Shown: positions 1-9,986, counted from the stretch's first letter. The stretch: DNA of 14,202 bases from Gryganskiella cystojenkinii (GCA_015852425.1 JAAAIG010000831.1:1-14202); one strand, 5' to 3'. Program-made: numbers and translations. The notes: generated by a model not told the origin, from the sequence alone.

Positions 1-80
1 TCGCTGATCCTTGCCCTCGCTGATCCTTGCCCTCGCTGATCCTTGCCCTCGCTGACCCTTGCCCTCGCAGATCCCTGCCC
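1..80. repeat. 16-bp tandem repeat, five copies
   Basis: Five head-to-tail copies of the 16-bp unit tcgctgatccttgccc run from position 1 to 80. The first three are identical (1-16, 17-32, 33-48), the fourth differs by one base (49-64) and the fifth by two (65-80). The array is cut by the window edge, so its full length is unknown. The unit length is not a multiple of three and no gene spans it, so it is most likely a non-coding minisatellite upstream of the 548-883 gene. The drift of the copies on the gene-proximal side is normal for the edge of such an array. Confidence 0.9.
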
Positions 81-547
81 TTCCACGGTTTTTTTTTCTG
101 CAACTCGATCTTTTTGGCATCCTTCCTGTTTTCTCTCGGTGTATTGGTTTATCTTTAGTATCCCTGTTGTTCTCAGCAGCAGCACCTAATTTTCATGCAT
201 CCTTCTGTTCGGCTTGCCCCTTCATCTTTTCAGAGTCCTCCTTCGCGTTATGGCCTTGGGGGGGGTTTTTTTTTTACTTTGTCAATTCTCTTCTCTCCTT
301 GTTTGCAATTCAATTGATTTTTTTTCAATTATTCAAATCCTATTGATTTTCTCATTCCCGTTCTTGATCTTTCTGAGTCGATCCTCAATCTTATTTAAAA
401 GACATCGTTTTTGACGATTTTCTTTTACTTTATTCCACTTGTTCTTCTCGGCCTCTCATCCTCCTCCTCACCGTTTTCTTCTAAGCTTTTCAACCAATAC
501 CTTCCCTCAAACAAACACCACATCTCACACACCCATCCGGTTCAAAG
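81..547 (+). promoter_or_regulatory. Pyrimidine-rich upstream region of the small secreted protein gene
   Basis: This stretch has no credible gene. It is strongly T/C-rich on the plus strand, as fungal promoters and 5' UTRs often are. It holds a G8-T10 homopolymer junction at 258-275 and a TATA-like tatttaaa at 392-399, about 150 bp before the ATG at 548. The last 60 bases turn A/C-rich (caaacaaacaccacatc), typical of a fungal 5' leader. Promoter status is inferred from position and composition only. Confidence 0.4.
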
Positions 548-883
548 ATGCAGCTCCGATATTTGTTTATTACCTTCATTATTATGAGTTTGACGGCTGC
601 TATTCCTCTCCCGCTCACCGAGGGCCTCGCAAAACGTGGCGGTATATGGGACTGGTTACCGTTCCCGATCCCAATCCCAAAGAAAGTTAAGGAAGTGTTG
701 AACACCCCCGAGATGGAACGCAAGGTGCAAAATTTTTTCGAAAAGCTCATTTGTGAGGCCGGGAAGCAAAAAAGTGCAAAAGATCAGGCGAAAGAACGGC
801 TTGCCGATCTTGCACAGGATGCTCTCGAAGGAAAGGAACCTGGCACCACCACCGCCGAAAAGCTCAAGAACAGCAAGTGTTAA
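548..883 (+). CDS. Small secreted protein with Kex2 site (unknown family)
   Basis: An intact intronless frame encodes 111 residues. The product starts with a typical signal peptide: a hydrophobic core at residues 5-18, with likely cleavage near TAA-18. A short propeptide follows and ends in a Kex2-type dibasic site, K29-R30. After it comes an unusual aromatic/proline segment (residues 31-44, GGIWDWLPFPIPIP), then a second dibasic pair (K45-K46). The rest is a charged, mostly helical tail. Only two cysteines are present, C69 and the C-terminal C111, so one disulfide could form. The context before the ATG (ttcaaag) is acceptable, and no upstream in-frame ATG is convincing. I do not recognise the family. 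The architecture suggests a small secreted protein or effector-like peptide. It is convergent with the F-box gene. Confidence 0.75.
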   Translation: MQLRYLFITFIIMSLTAAIPLPLTEGLAKRGGIWDWLPFPIPIPKKVKEVLNTPEMERKVQNFFEKLICEAGKQKSAKDQAKERLADLAQDALEGKEPGTTTAEKLKNSKC

Positions 884-1827
884 TTAGGACGGTAGTCTTA
901 TCCATACCAACGTACATTGGATAATTGGTATTGTGTTATGGGCCATAGTTCCACATATTCCCTATCGACACGTTCTCCAATAACCTGACGACCTGCTTTG
1001 ACATATAGTAAATTTTCATCAAGAATTGTTCCTTATAGATGATCTCGAATTAAAAAAATATCACAACAAGGAGAAAACTGACATGTTTACACTCTGATGT
1101 AAGCTTGGGACGCAGTAAGACACTATGCTTATTTTTGAATGTTTAATTCACGGCGTGCATCTACGAACGCGTCAATTTTGCCAAGGCTCATCATTTATTT
1201 TTGGCCAACGCTGACTTCTTCATCACCATCTTCGCTGCTTTTTTTCAAATTTACTTTTCTTAATAAAGGTGAACTTCGGCTCGCTACAGGTCTTCCATAC
1301 GAATGCTGGCAGGGAAGTACCTGTCATAAGAATTCTCAATGTAATTTTGGACATGCTGCAGGGGTACGGCGGTGTGACACCCCGCCAGCCATAGTATTGC
1401 CCGAATACATAGACGAGCATAGCGACAGGTTCATTGACCTAAATAAACGTATCAACATACCTAATATTGAGACAAGGACACCTGTGCATGCACGACTATA
1501 TAGGTGGGCAATAAGATGTAAGCTGGACAGAAAGGTGGTTGTGTTTATTAAAAGGTGGCTACAGTGGCCTTAATCAAATGGATCGCTTAAGGGCTACCAT
1601 CCACCAGCAAGTAAAACAGTCCCATACGTCAATGGAACTAAACCTCTTGCTATATGATGTGTGCTCGTACACGACAACAGGACGAACCAACCTTTGGACG
1701 AATAGTGAGCGTAGTGCACAAGCATTTCATTTTTATTATATAGCTTTACCTGGGCTGACCGGTGTCGCCTTATGCTTAGAGACAGCATGAAATCAACTCA
1801 ATGCCCGTCAAGGGCTTTAGTATATAT
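884..1827. other. Intergenic region between convergent genes
   Basis: This 944-bp AT-rich stretch separates the 3' ends of the small secreted protein gene (+) and the F-box gene (-), so it should contain both 3' UTRs. The longest open frames (1139-1573 and 1539-1790, +) have no recognisable domain, start in AT-rich sequence and show no matching exon, so I do not call them genes. A possible worn solo LTR at about 1373-1769 is listed separately. I see no RNA gene. Confidence 0.6.
1373..1769. mobile_element. Possible degraded solo LTR (weak)
   Basis: The segment begins tgtgacacc (1373-1381) and ends ggtgtcgcc (1761-1769). Seven of nine terminal bases match as an inverted repeat, and the TGTGACACCCCG start resembles retrotransposon LTR ends. 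Inside, in the expected order for a plus-strand LTR, are a TATA-like tatata (1497-1502) and an A/T-rich ttattaaaa signal (about 1547). The length of about 400 bp suits an LTR. No target-site duplication is clear and no internal retrotransposon sequence adjoins it, so this is a tentative reading of suggestive ends. Confidence 0.2.
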
Positions 1828-4579
1828 TTAAAACACCTCGTTCAGAAAATGGACAGAAACGATTTCGACCACAATATCCGGCCGAGCCGAGGTCAACAAG
1901 CCAAAGAGCCTCTTTCGTCGTGACACCATCTGTTCCTCAGAGTGTACGTTTTGCCATTCTCGGATTCGGATATGCTCTAGATCTGGCCAGACGCCCATGG
2001 ACGCTTCGTCTTCACTCTCGTTCCGACGCTCCAAGAAGTACTGCTCCAGATCCGAGGTATTACCCAGATCTGTGATGTCGACCCCTTCAACTATTACCCT
2101 TGGCTGTTGACTTTCTAGGTCTTCGTCCTCGTCCTCATCCTCGTCTTCGTCGTCGTCTTCCTGTTCTGCTCTCTTCTCCTTGATAAGCGTTGATGCCAAG
2201 GCATTCGGGACCAAATCCGTTTCAGCATCAACAACACCGCCCTCAGTGACTACTGTAGCCGATCGATTTCCGTACGTGGAGTCCGAAGAGGTGCTCTCGG
2301 ATGAAGGTTCCATCGTCACTTTTGATTTCTGGAAAAGTCGAGATACAGAAGCAAAAACGGATCTCCGGCCCCGACGACGAGAGCGCCAGGAATTAAAGGC
2401 CATGGTTGTAGCGCTTACAGGACCACCGCTGCCGTTTGATGGTCCGTCATTGTCATCAGGTGGATGTTCAGAGCCAGATGTTGTTTGACGACTCTGAGCC
2501 AACAAATGTTCGCCCATGGTGAGGATGGCTCCTGATCCAGAAGTTCTCCCCGTGATTATGCGGCCGACGTCGCTGTTGCCGCTGTATCCCCCACGAGGAT
2601 TTTTTTGGTCAAGTGGTTGTTGAAGAGAAAGATGATCGTGCTGACCCCTGATATCCATCCAATCCAGATCTGCCACGCCGGTCGAATCCATGATCGAAAC
2701 CCCTGCCGCGTCCGCCGCGACAGGGACCCCGATCTGTAGCCGTTTTAGAGTCTTGATCCTCGACAAGAGGCAAAAGCCGTCCAACAGAGAAATATTCGTG
2801 TACCGCATCGATAACCAAAGTTCTTGAAGGCGCGGACAGACTCTGGCAATATAGCCAAACACTAATCGCCAATTCCTTGGGTCTGTATACCGAATCATGA
2901 CAAAGGCAATATGCAAAGTCTTGAGGTTTCGACAGGCCCATAGAACCGGGATAATGTTGTTGTTCCCATTGTCAATACTGGCGGTGGTAGTGGTGGTATC
3001 GCCGCGACTAGTATTGCTCATGAACAAGTCTGGGTCGAGATTGGTCACCAGGAAGGGTGCGCCACTGGCTCGTAAATGGATCAATTGCGGAGATTGACAC
3101 AGGAACTGATGGAACCGAGCCTGGAGCTCGACTCGTTTTTCGAACGACAAATGTAGCATATTTTCCAGAATGTCCAAGGTCGTAAGCCGGTTCTCGATCA
3201 GATGGATCCGGAACCGGTCCATCAACGGCAAGGGTGACGGCGACGGTGGTACTGTGGACTGAGATGGTTCATCTCTTTCCCGAAGGTCCCAAAGTCCTAC
3301 ACCCCATGACTTGATATTGGGAAAGATGTCCAAAACTCGGTTCGAGAATCCTGATCGAGCACTGTACCTCTTGTTCAAACTGATATGAAATGTCTCAAGG
3401 TCTGGCAAGAGTCGTGCCAATCGGATCAAGAATGCGTCGCGGATCCAATCTGGTTGATGCAAGATTGTACTACCGGGATCTTCTGTGGGAAGGACGAGTT
3501 CACGACCGAGAGAGTTGAATCTTTTAGGTTGAGATCGAATGATGATCAGGCGTCGTAACCGAGGACAGAGTCGAGCCAGATCCTCGAGAGGTTTCTCGTT
3601 CAAGATCAAAGTATGGAGCACACAGGACTGTAGCCCCCATGCGGGTGAGGAAGGAGAAGGTATATGTTCTTGTTGCTGTGTGTTGTCTGCTTCTGCTTCT
3701 ACTGCTGCTATCGGTTGTTCCATCAAGTGCGCAGAAATGGCGGGACCCATCACAAACCTCCCCTTCATAACGAGTGAACGGAGCCTTGGACAGTGTCGTT
3801 GAATCGAATAGACTGAAAAGGGTATCCTGCTCCAGATGTCGTGTATTTCAAGACTTGTCAAGGTCGGACCTGCGGCCTCGATGATCCGTTCGGCCCACTG
3901 TGTCACTGTTAGTCGAGTTCCTGCACTCATGTACAGGATCAGAGTCCTGAGGTTGTTCCTGTTGTTGTTACCGCTGTCGCTGTTGAAGTTCCTGGTCAAC
4001 TCTTTCAGTTTCGAGACCAAGGCCGATGCTCGTTCTTGGGCCTTGGTACCACCAGGGTCGGTCGTTTCAATCGCACTGTTGAATTCCAGGGATTGTTCAC
4101 GGGTGATATAGACCTCGGGCTTGGTTTGTCGACAGACAAGCGTTTGAGCACATTCAAGTTGACGGTTCCAGGATTCTTGATCCTGATCCTGATGTTGTTG
4201 CTGTTGTTGTCGTTGTTGCTGTTGTCCTTTACCTTGGTTAAAAACCTGGTCTGCGTTCCAGTACACGGTCCTGTGGATAAAATACCGTGCCGCAGCAGAC
4301 CAGTCTCGACAGACAAGTGACACTACAAATCGGAGTGTGGATTCCTTGAGGTAGGAGAGAATCTGTTCCAGGAGTTCTGGGACCAAGAGCGGCTGTGGGG
4401 TCGTCCTCGGTGATACGACACTGTCAATTGTTTGATGGCGAGAGGGTTAGTGAAGATCATTCCAACAAAAAAAGGCATTTGGAGGAATGTGTAACAAATG
4501 CCTGGCACGAGGGGCTTATTGGTCGTTTGAGTCCTTACATGGCACCTGTGTTGGGTTTATTCGGCGCAGTGAGTGACAT
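1828..4579 (-). CDS. F-box / leucine-rich-repeat protein, two exons
   Basis: Exon 1 is 4579-4539 and exon 2 is 4420-1828; together they encode 877 residues. The long frame alone has no ATG near its F-box (only TTG at 4386) and meets a TAA upstream. The 118-bp intron fixes this: donor AT|GTAAGG, branch-like CTAAC at 4450-4446, acceptor TTGACAG. Exon 1 supplies MSLTAPNKPNTGA in the matching phase. An F-box lies at about residues 20-65 (LLVPELLEQILSYL ... VCRDWS). A polyQ/QDQD tract follows at about 79-95, then widely spaced leucine-rich segments. A basic/serine-rich linker and a D/E run (about 765-782) come near the end, with a last LRR-like segment after it. F-box proteins of this kind bind Skp1 in SCF ubiquitin ligases and select substrates through the repeats. 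The target is unknown. Large F-box/LRR families are common in early-diverging fungi. Confidence 0.85.
4421..4538 (-). other. Intron that decides the start of the F-box gene
   Basis: The 118-bp intron reads GTAAGG at its donor and ends TTGACAG, with CTAAC 26 bases before the 3' end. The two bases AT left by exon 1 and the T at 4420 complete an ATT codon, and the frame stays open into the F-box. Without this intron the F-box frame has only a TTG in the right place. The call rests on sequence alone; no transcript evidence is available. Confidence 0.75.
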
Positions 4580-4626
4580 TAGAGGGGAGAAAGAACACTT
4601 CGAAGAAAGAATTGAATTGAAGGCAT
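4579..4626 (-). promoter_or_regulatory. uORF abutting the F-box start (TAATG overlap)
   Basis: A 15-codon upstream frame starts at ATG 4626-4624 (MPSIQFF...) and ends with TAA at 4581-4579. The last A of that stop is the first A of the F-box ATG (TAATG). The frame is also open further upstream with other ATGs, so its true length depends on the transcription start. Such overlaps can couple translation of the main frame to termination at the uORF. The 291 bp between the FUN30 stop and this ATG must also hold the FUN30 3' UTR and the F-box promoter. The geometry is seen directly; regulation is inferred. Confidence 0.4.
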
Positions 4627-4870
4627 GGAGAGACGAAAAGTGAAGAGGATTAGAAAAAGATGTGAGAGGCGTGAGCCATGTAACAAGGGGATACACATGC
4701 GTACAACAAACACAAAAGCACACAAACAAAACGGTCTATTTTCAAGTGGGGGAAAAATTTCAGGGGCGGTGCGCCTTTCTCTTTTCACATAGGCACAAAG
4801 GCTGCCGACTGGGGGAATATCTATCGAAACTTGACTGCTACACTTTCCTAGTCGTCTCTACTTTCTATTT

Positions 4871-7800
4871 CTAATCGCTGTCATCCCCCTCGGACAAAGA
4901 GGACCCTGAAGAAGAAACACTCCTACTCTTGCGTCCTCCCCTTCCTCCTCCTCCATTCGACGTCTTGTTCGTCGTAGTACCGTTTCCATTCAAAGTCTTT
5001 GGCTTGGAACCGGGGGTCGCCACCTTCATTTCCTCCTGGCGAGTCTTGGCCGCAGAATGCGTCGCCTTCCAGCTTTGTTTGATCAAACTCAAGATTCCAG
5101 CACTTGGGGTCGAAGAGCTTGATGATGATGATGATGATCCAGCGGCACTAGAGGAGGATCCACTACCACCTGCTGCTGCTGCCAGCGCAGCATCATCCTG
5201 ACTGACATGGTGATCCAATTTCAGTTTCAAGTTAGCGAGTTGATAGATTTGTTCTTCGATCGTGTCCTTTGCAATCAACTTGATGACCTCGACCTCTCTT
5301 GTTTGACCGACACCTGTTATGAAAGAGTAAAAAAGTAACTGTGTGTAAGCAAACGGCACGACTCCAGATGCAAATCATACCAACATAACAATATCAAAAA
5401 AATAAAAATATAAAAATCAACATACGATGAGCTCTGTCTTCGGCCTGCTTGTCGTTATGAGGGTTAAAATCCAAATCGTACATGATCACGACATTCGCGC
5501 CTGTCAAGTTGATGCCGAAACCTCCAGCCTTGGTCGACAACAAAAAGATCTTGTGCGAGTCATCGTCGTTGAACGCATCGATCAAGGGTTGACGTTCCTC
5601 GACTTTAGTCTGTCCATCCATGCGCAAGTACTTGTACTTCATGGTCTTGAGAATCGACTCGAGGATATCCAACACCATCGTGAACTGGGAAAAGATCAAG
5701 ACGCGGGACTTGTCCTCCAGAATCAGTTTTGGCAACAGCCTTTCCAGTTCCTTGACCTTTGCTGCGTGCATCCATTGATCGTTGGGAAGGGCAAACTTGT
5801 TGACACTCTGTTTAGGAGCAAAAGTAAAAAGAGAAATATTAACAAACAAAAGTCAACAATACAAATATAAAAAAGACAATACAAATTGCTCATTCCACTT
5901 TACCTTGTATTGCTTGCACAAGCGATGAAGCTCGAAATCCGTCATGACCGACATGTCCTCTTCGACATAGTCAATGTTCGAGTCACAAAACTCAATCTCC
6001 TTTGTAATCTCCCTTGCCATCTTTTTCAGATCCGAATCTTTGTACAACTCTCGGAACAACATTGGATGATCGGCAGCCTTGCGAAGTTGCATCAGCACGT
6101 TTGCAAACTCGTTCATCGATTTCTTGCCCACCGCTGCTGTGGGTTTCTTGGTCTTGGCTTCTGCAGCTGCAGCTTTTATCGCCTTTGCCTTTGCCTTAGG
6201 CTCCATACTGTCCAGTTCGATTGCATCCAACGAGGCTGCCGCAGCTTCCAATGAAGCTGGATCATCATCACCTTCGCCTCCGAGCGCGCCTTGCAACGCC
6301 ATACTGGACTGCATAATGATGTTGTCGTACATGGCCCGTTGCTCCGGTAAGAGATCACAGTAAATAACCCGCTCGATCTTCCTGGGCAGATCCTTGAGCA
6401 CATGAATCTTTTTCCTTCGGAGGACAAAAGGCGCCAACATCAACCTGGCTCTCGAAATACGCTCATTCGACAACAACGTACTCTTCTCGCTCTGGGCATC
6501 GACTTTGACCTTGAACATGGTCCTCAGAACTTCCTCGTGTTCTGCAAAGAGATCCGGCATGATAAAGATCATCAACGACAAAAGCTCCTCGAGGTTGTTT
6601 TGCAATGGTGTTCCAGTGAGCAAGAGTCGGAAGGGGGTCTTGATACTCATCAGCTGCTTGTATCGAGCACTGGTGCAGTTCTTGACCATATGACCTTCAT
6701 CCAGGACGATGCCCTTAAATCCTCTTCTGTTCAAGAACTTGCGCTCATCCACATTTCCGGTCGCGACGGTGTAGGTGGTGACAACAACATCATAAGAGGG
6801 ATCCTCTTCCAGTTCATGGCGCAGTTCCTCACGCTCTGCCTGACTTCCGTAGTAGCTCCTGACATCGAGCTGCGGACAAAACTTTTCAAACTCTCGAAGC
6901 CAGTTGGACAAGGTCGAGGAGGGAACAATGATGAGAAAAGGTCCGTCGTCACCAATCTCGGAAAGGTGGGCAAGAAAAGCGATCACCTGAGCAGTCTTTC
7001 CGAGACCCATCTAAAATTGATACATAAGAAATTGATATGAAATTAGTTGTTTGATTCAATTTGCCACCAAATCAGAAAAACATTCCCGCCTTTTTTCATG
7101 TCAGATCAGTGATTGATCGAATTTTACCTCATCGGCCAAAATACCAGAGAGCTTTTTGCGCCAGAGAAGTGCCAGCCAGTTGATACCGAGAAGCTGATAG
7201 CCCTTGAGTTGGAATCCGGGGGCCATGTTACGCGGTTGTCGCTTGATAAAACCCTCCATCGCCTTTCGACCTGCTGGCGTCTCTTGCAACTTTTCGATAT
7301 TGATGTTCAGCAATTCCATGCCAGGCTCATCGTCCTCGTCTCCGTCTTCATTATTGCCATCTTGATCGTCTCCAGCTTTTGCTGCCTTAACCTCCATCTT
7401 GTTACTCGAGGTCGCATTTTCAAACAGCTTGCCGTGCTCTTCCCCACACCAGACACTGAGCGTCCCGACAAGATCTTCGCGCACCCGATCCACCGTCTTG
7501 AGCATCGTATCGACCGCACGAATCGCATCCGTGGTCGTGAGGTAATTGTTGACAATCTTTTCGCCCACGCCTCTTGTCTTGCGGAGAGTGATACAAAGTT
7601 GATCGAAATTGTCAAACGGTCTCAACCCGATGACAGACGCAGCCTGAGATTTGGAACACCCCGTGAGTTCCTGGAATTCCAACTGGGTCGACTCGTTAAA
7701 GAACTTTAGCGCGCGTTCTTCTTTACGGTCCTGAGCACGGTATCGATCCACACCTCCACTATGACCGAAACCTCTCTCGTCATCGTCGAGATCGTCGTTA

Positions 7801-9352
7801 TCCGAAGAACTATCATTGACCTGGATAACGGGGCGTCTTTTCTTCTCGGGGGCAGAGGCCAATGGTGCCTTGCGGATAGTCGAGACTGAAGATGCTGGTT
7901 TCCGAATAGTTGAAGTTGAAGATGAGTGCCTTGGTGCGGCCTTGCCTTGATCGTTATCATATCTAGATGGTGATGTCGAGTCAGCTTTCTTAGTTGGCGA
8001 GGAAGCACCGAGATCGAATAGAAACGACGCCGAAGACGAGACCAATATGCTCGCCGCTTCAGAGTAATCGCCCTTGGCAACCTTCAATGCCTTTCTCAGC
8101 TCTGAAAAAGAGGCATCTGGAAAAGTCGTCTGTAACTGAGCCAGTGTCTTGTCCATGGCCGTCGAGGACATCAAATCTTCTTCCACTTCTGATGCATCCG
8201 AGACCGACCACTTGGAAGGAGACGAACTTGACCGTGAGGATGTCGGCTGCTTACTTGTCGACAAGGAAAGGGCGATTGCTTGCTGAATATCATCATCGTC
8301 ATCCGAGTCCACGATCACTCGTTTGACAGGTCGTCGTCGATTGAAGGTACTGTCGCTCACGTTCCTCGAGTCGTTCTCATCATCCTCTCCGAGTGCGGCA
8401 CCCTTGCGGACCAAACGTCTCCTGGGCTTTTCTGTTGGCTTTTTGGTATCCTCGTCTTCTTCGTCGTCGCTAATCATGATCCGTTTTGCAGAAGAACTTG
8501 GGGGTCTTGACCGTGATGGAGTCTCAACCTCGTCGCCTAACATAATAACGTCGTCGTCACTGGGTGCGGGACTGCTGAGATCATGATCACTCTCACCCGG
8601 GTTCGGGACTGGATTCGAGTAAGCGCCTTCGCCGGTGTAACGGAACCCATCGACGAGTTTCGAGAACTCTAACTTTGTCTGGGAAGATGAAGTCGAAGAC
8701 GCAGAAGCAGAGGTGGGTGACTTGAGGGTTGACAGTCTTTGCGGTCCGTTGGTGGTACTGTTGCTGGTCGAGGAGAAAGAGCCGTTGTGACTGCTTAGAT
8801 TTATAGAAGAGGAAGTCGATGAGGATGAAGTTGAAGAGGCCTTGACAGGGGTGAGCGTAGGAGAACGACGCAAGGGGGATCCAGTGGTCAGTTTGTTGAC
8901 GCCCTTTCTCAGGTCCAAGTCACTGTCATCGTCTGGTTCAGGGTCGGAAGAACCGAGGACAAGGATTTTGGCGGGCTCGTTTTTAGGGATAGGAGTTGAA
9001 TGATGCTGAGGTTTGATAGTGTTCCTGTACGCTGGGTTGATGGCGCTTGGATGTGTTGGAAAAGAAGGGATCCCGTTGGATGATGCAGAGGTCTCCTGCT
9101 GCTGTTGTTTCTTGTAACGGAATTCTTTTAGACGAGCCAATGCGTCTAGTCTGAACATTGAGATGTTTCAAGTATGAGAAAGATAAAAAAGGCGGTCAGT
9201 GATTATGGAGAGGGGGACAATTTCAATAATCTGCTTTTGAAGGGAAGAGTAATCTCGACAGAGAGACGGGTTGTTGTTGCGGCGGTCCATGAACAATGGT
9301 CCTGGCGAAACAAGAATCAAATTTACCTCGGAGCAGGATTGTTGCTGTCCAT
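4871..9352 (-). CDS. FUN30: FUN30/SMARCAD1-type SNF2 chromatin-remodelling ATPase, five exons
   Basis: Exons are 9352-9327, 9150-7128, 7010-5904, 5807-5426 and 5313-4871; the phases add up to 1326 codons plus a stop. The family slides or edits nucleosomes and acts in heterochromatin maintenance and DNA-end resection. The N-terminal half is serine-rich and acidic. It carries a UIM-like helix (about 291-308), a CUE-like domain (about 341-382), a KKRR nuclear signal (about 445-448) and the helical block typical of this family (about 490-570, with GCSKSQAASVIGLRPF). The ATPase core runs from about residue 650: motif I ADEMGLGKT (681-689), DEGH box (787-790), LTGTPLQNN (814-822), FSQF near 1091, and QAEDRAHRVGQTREVEV from 1173. 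A tail rich in G, S and basic residues follows. Length exceeds yeast Fun30 (about 1130) because of the longer N-terminus, an insert after EQRAMYD and the tail. Identity is very secure; exon 1 is the least certain part. Confidence 0.93.
9151..9326 (-). other. First intron of the FUN30 gene, decides the start
   Basis: This 176-bp intron has donor CCGAG|GTAAAT, branch-like CTGAC at 9199-9195 and acceptor GTTCAG. Exon 1 (9352-9327) gives MDSNNPAP plus two bases, AG. Joined to the A at 9150 these restore an arginine codon and the frame LDALARLKEFRYKK. The alternative start is an in-frame ATG at 9158, which lies inside the proposed intron and would give MFRLDALA. I prefer the spliced start because donor, phase and acceptor all fit. 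Confidence 0.6.
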
Positions 9353-9814
9353 TGTTTTGTGTGAATAATTATGGGAGTGAATATAGATAATAGATGTGTG
9401 TGATAATAAATGAGAAATAGAGGTACAAATGACTACAAAAAAAAAGAAAAAGAGAAGAGATCAGATGGATAAATGCAAAATGGGTTGAAGGACATGCAGC
9501 CAAACGAACGCCAAAAAAAAAAAAAAAAAACGCGCTCGCAGTGGGTGTTATTTTTTTGCTGTTGATTGAAGCTGTGGCTGAGCAACACCGGTGCCACCGA
9601 AAATTTGACAAAGTGGCTTAGATCAATTTGGATTCTGCAAATTTCACGGTTGAATTTTCAGAGGAGAAAGGATAGAAACGAACAGGTTAGAAAGTCTGGC
9701 AGGGCTACACATCCTTGTTCCTTTCAGAGGGACAGCCTTTTCATACCGAAATCTCATATAGAAGAGATTACACGAGTTTGTTAGTATCGCTTATCGATGG
9801 ATGTGCTGTTGGAT

Positions 9815-9986
9815 CTATTGCAGGGGGTTGGCAAAGGGAGTGTCGTCAGTGGTGGTTGGCATGGACTTGGAAGTGTGCAAGCCCGAATCGTATAGCACTC
9901 CATGTCCGCTAAAAGTACCCTGCTGCTGTTGAGAGTCAGAGGCAGGAGAGAACGAGGCAGGGTCGGAAGAGGACGAGGCAGAGAAC
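9815..9986 (-). CDS. Candidate terminal exon of an unresolved gene (partial)
   Basis: After a good acceptor (TATATTCTCAG, ending at 9987) the minus strand is open to a TAG at 9817-9815. The codon use resembles the FUN30 exons, rich in C/T-ending S, P, A and D codons. The predicted tail is Ser/Gln-rich, contains SDSQQQQGTFSGHGVLYDS and ends TPFANPLQ. A second coding-like scrap, MNPIPAQQ then a GTGAGC donor, begins at 10263, but its phase does not join this exon. No upstream exon could be fitted, so this may be the tail of a disrupted gene or a chance frame. The family is not recognised. Confidence 0.3.

Noticed and set aside
1..80. CRISPR array
   Set aside because: The 16-bp units are directly adjacent with no spacers, and the context is eukaryotic.
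258..275. G8-T10 run as a functional element such as a G-quadruplex
   Set aside because: A single G run cannot form a quadruplex alone and no partner runs lie nearby.
1139..1790. Two plus-strand open frames (144 and 83 codons) as genes
   Set aside because: No domain, no signal peptide, AT-rich composition unlike the confirmed exons, and no splice sites linking them. They overlap a possible LTR relic.
4384..4386. TTG at 4386 as the start of the F-box protein
   Set aside because: Nuclear genes rarely start at TTG, and an intron with correct phase leads to an ATG at 4579 and a complete F-box.
5427..7709. Long plus-strand frames at 5427-5870, 6402-7040 and 7113-7709
   Set aside because: They are antisense shadows of the FUN30 exons, whose minus-strand translation shows conserved SNF2 motifs throughout.
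9156..9158. ATG at 9158 as the FUN30 start
   Set aside because: It lies within a well-formed intron. Splicing from the exon at 9352-9327 keeps the phase. It stays possible as an alternative start.
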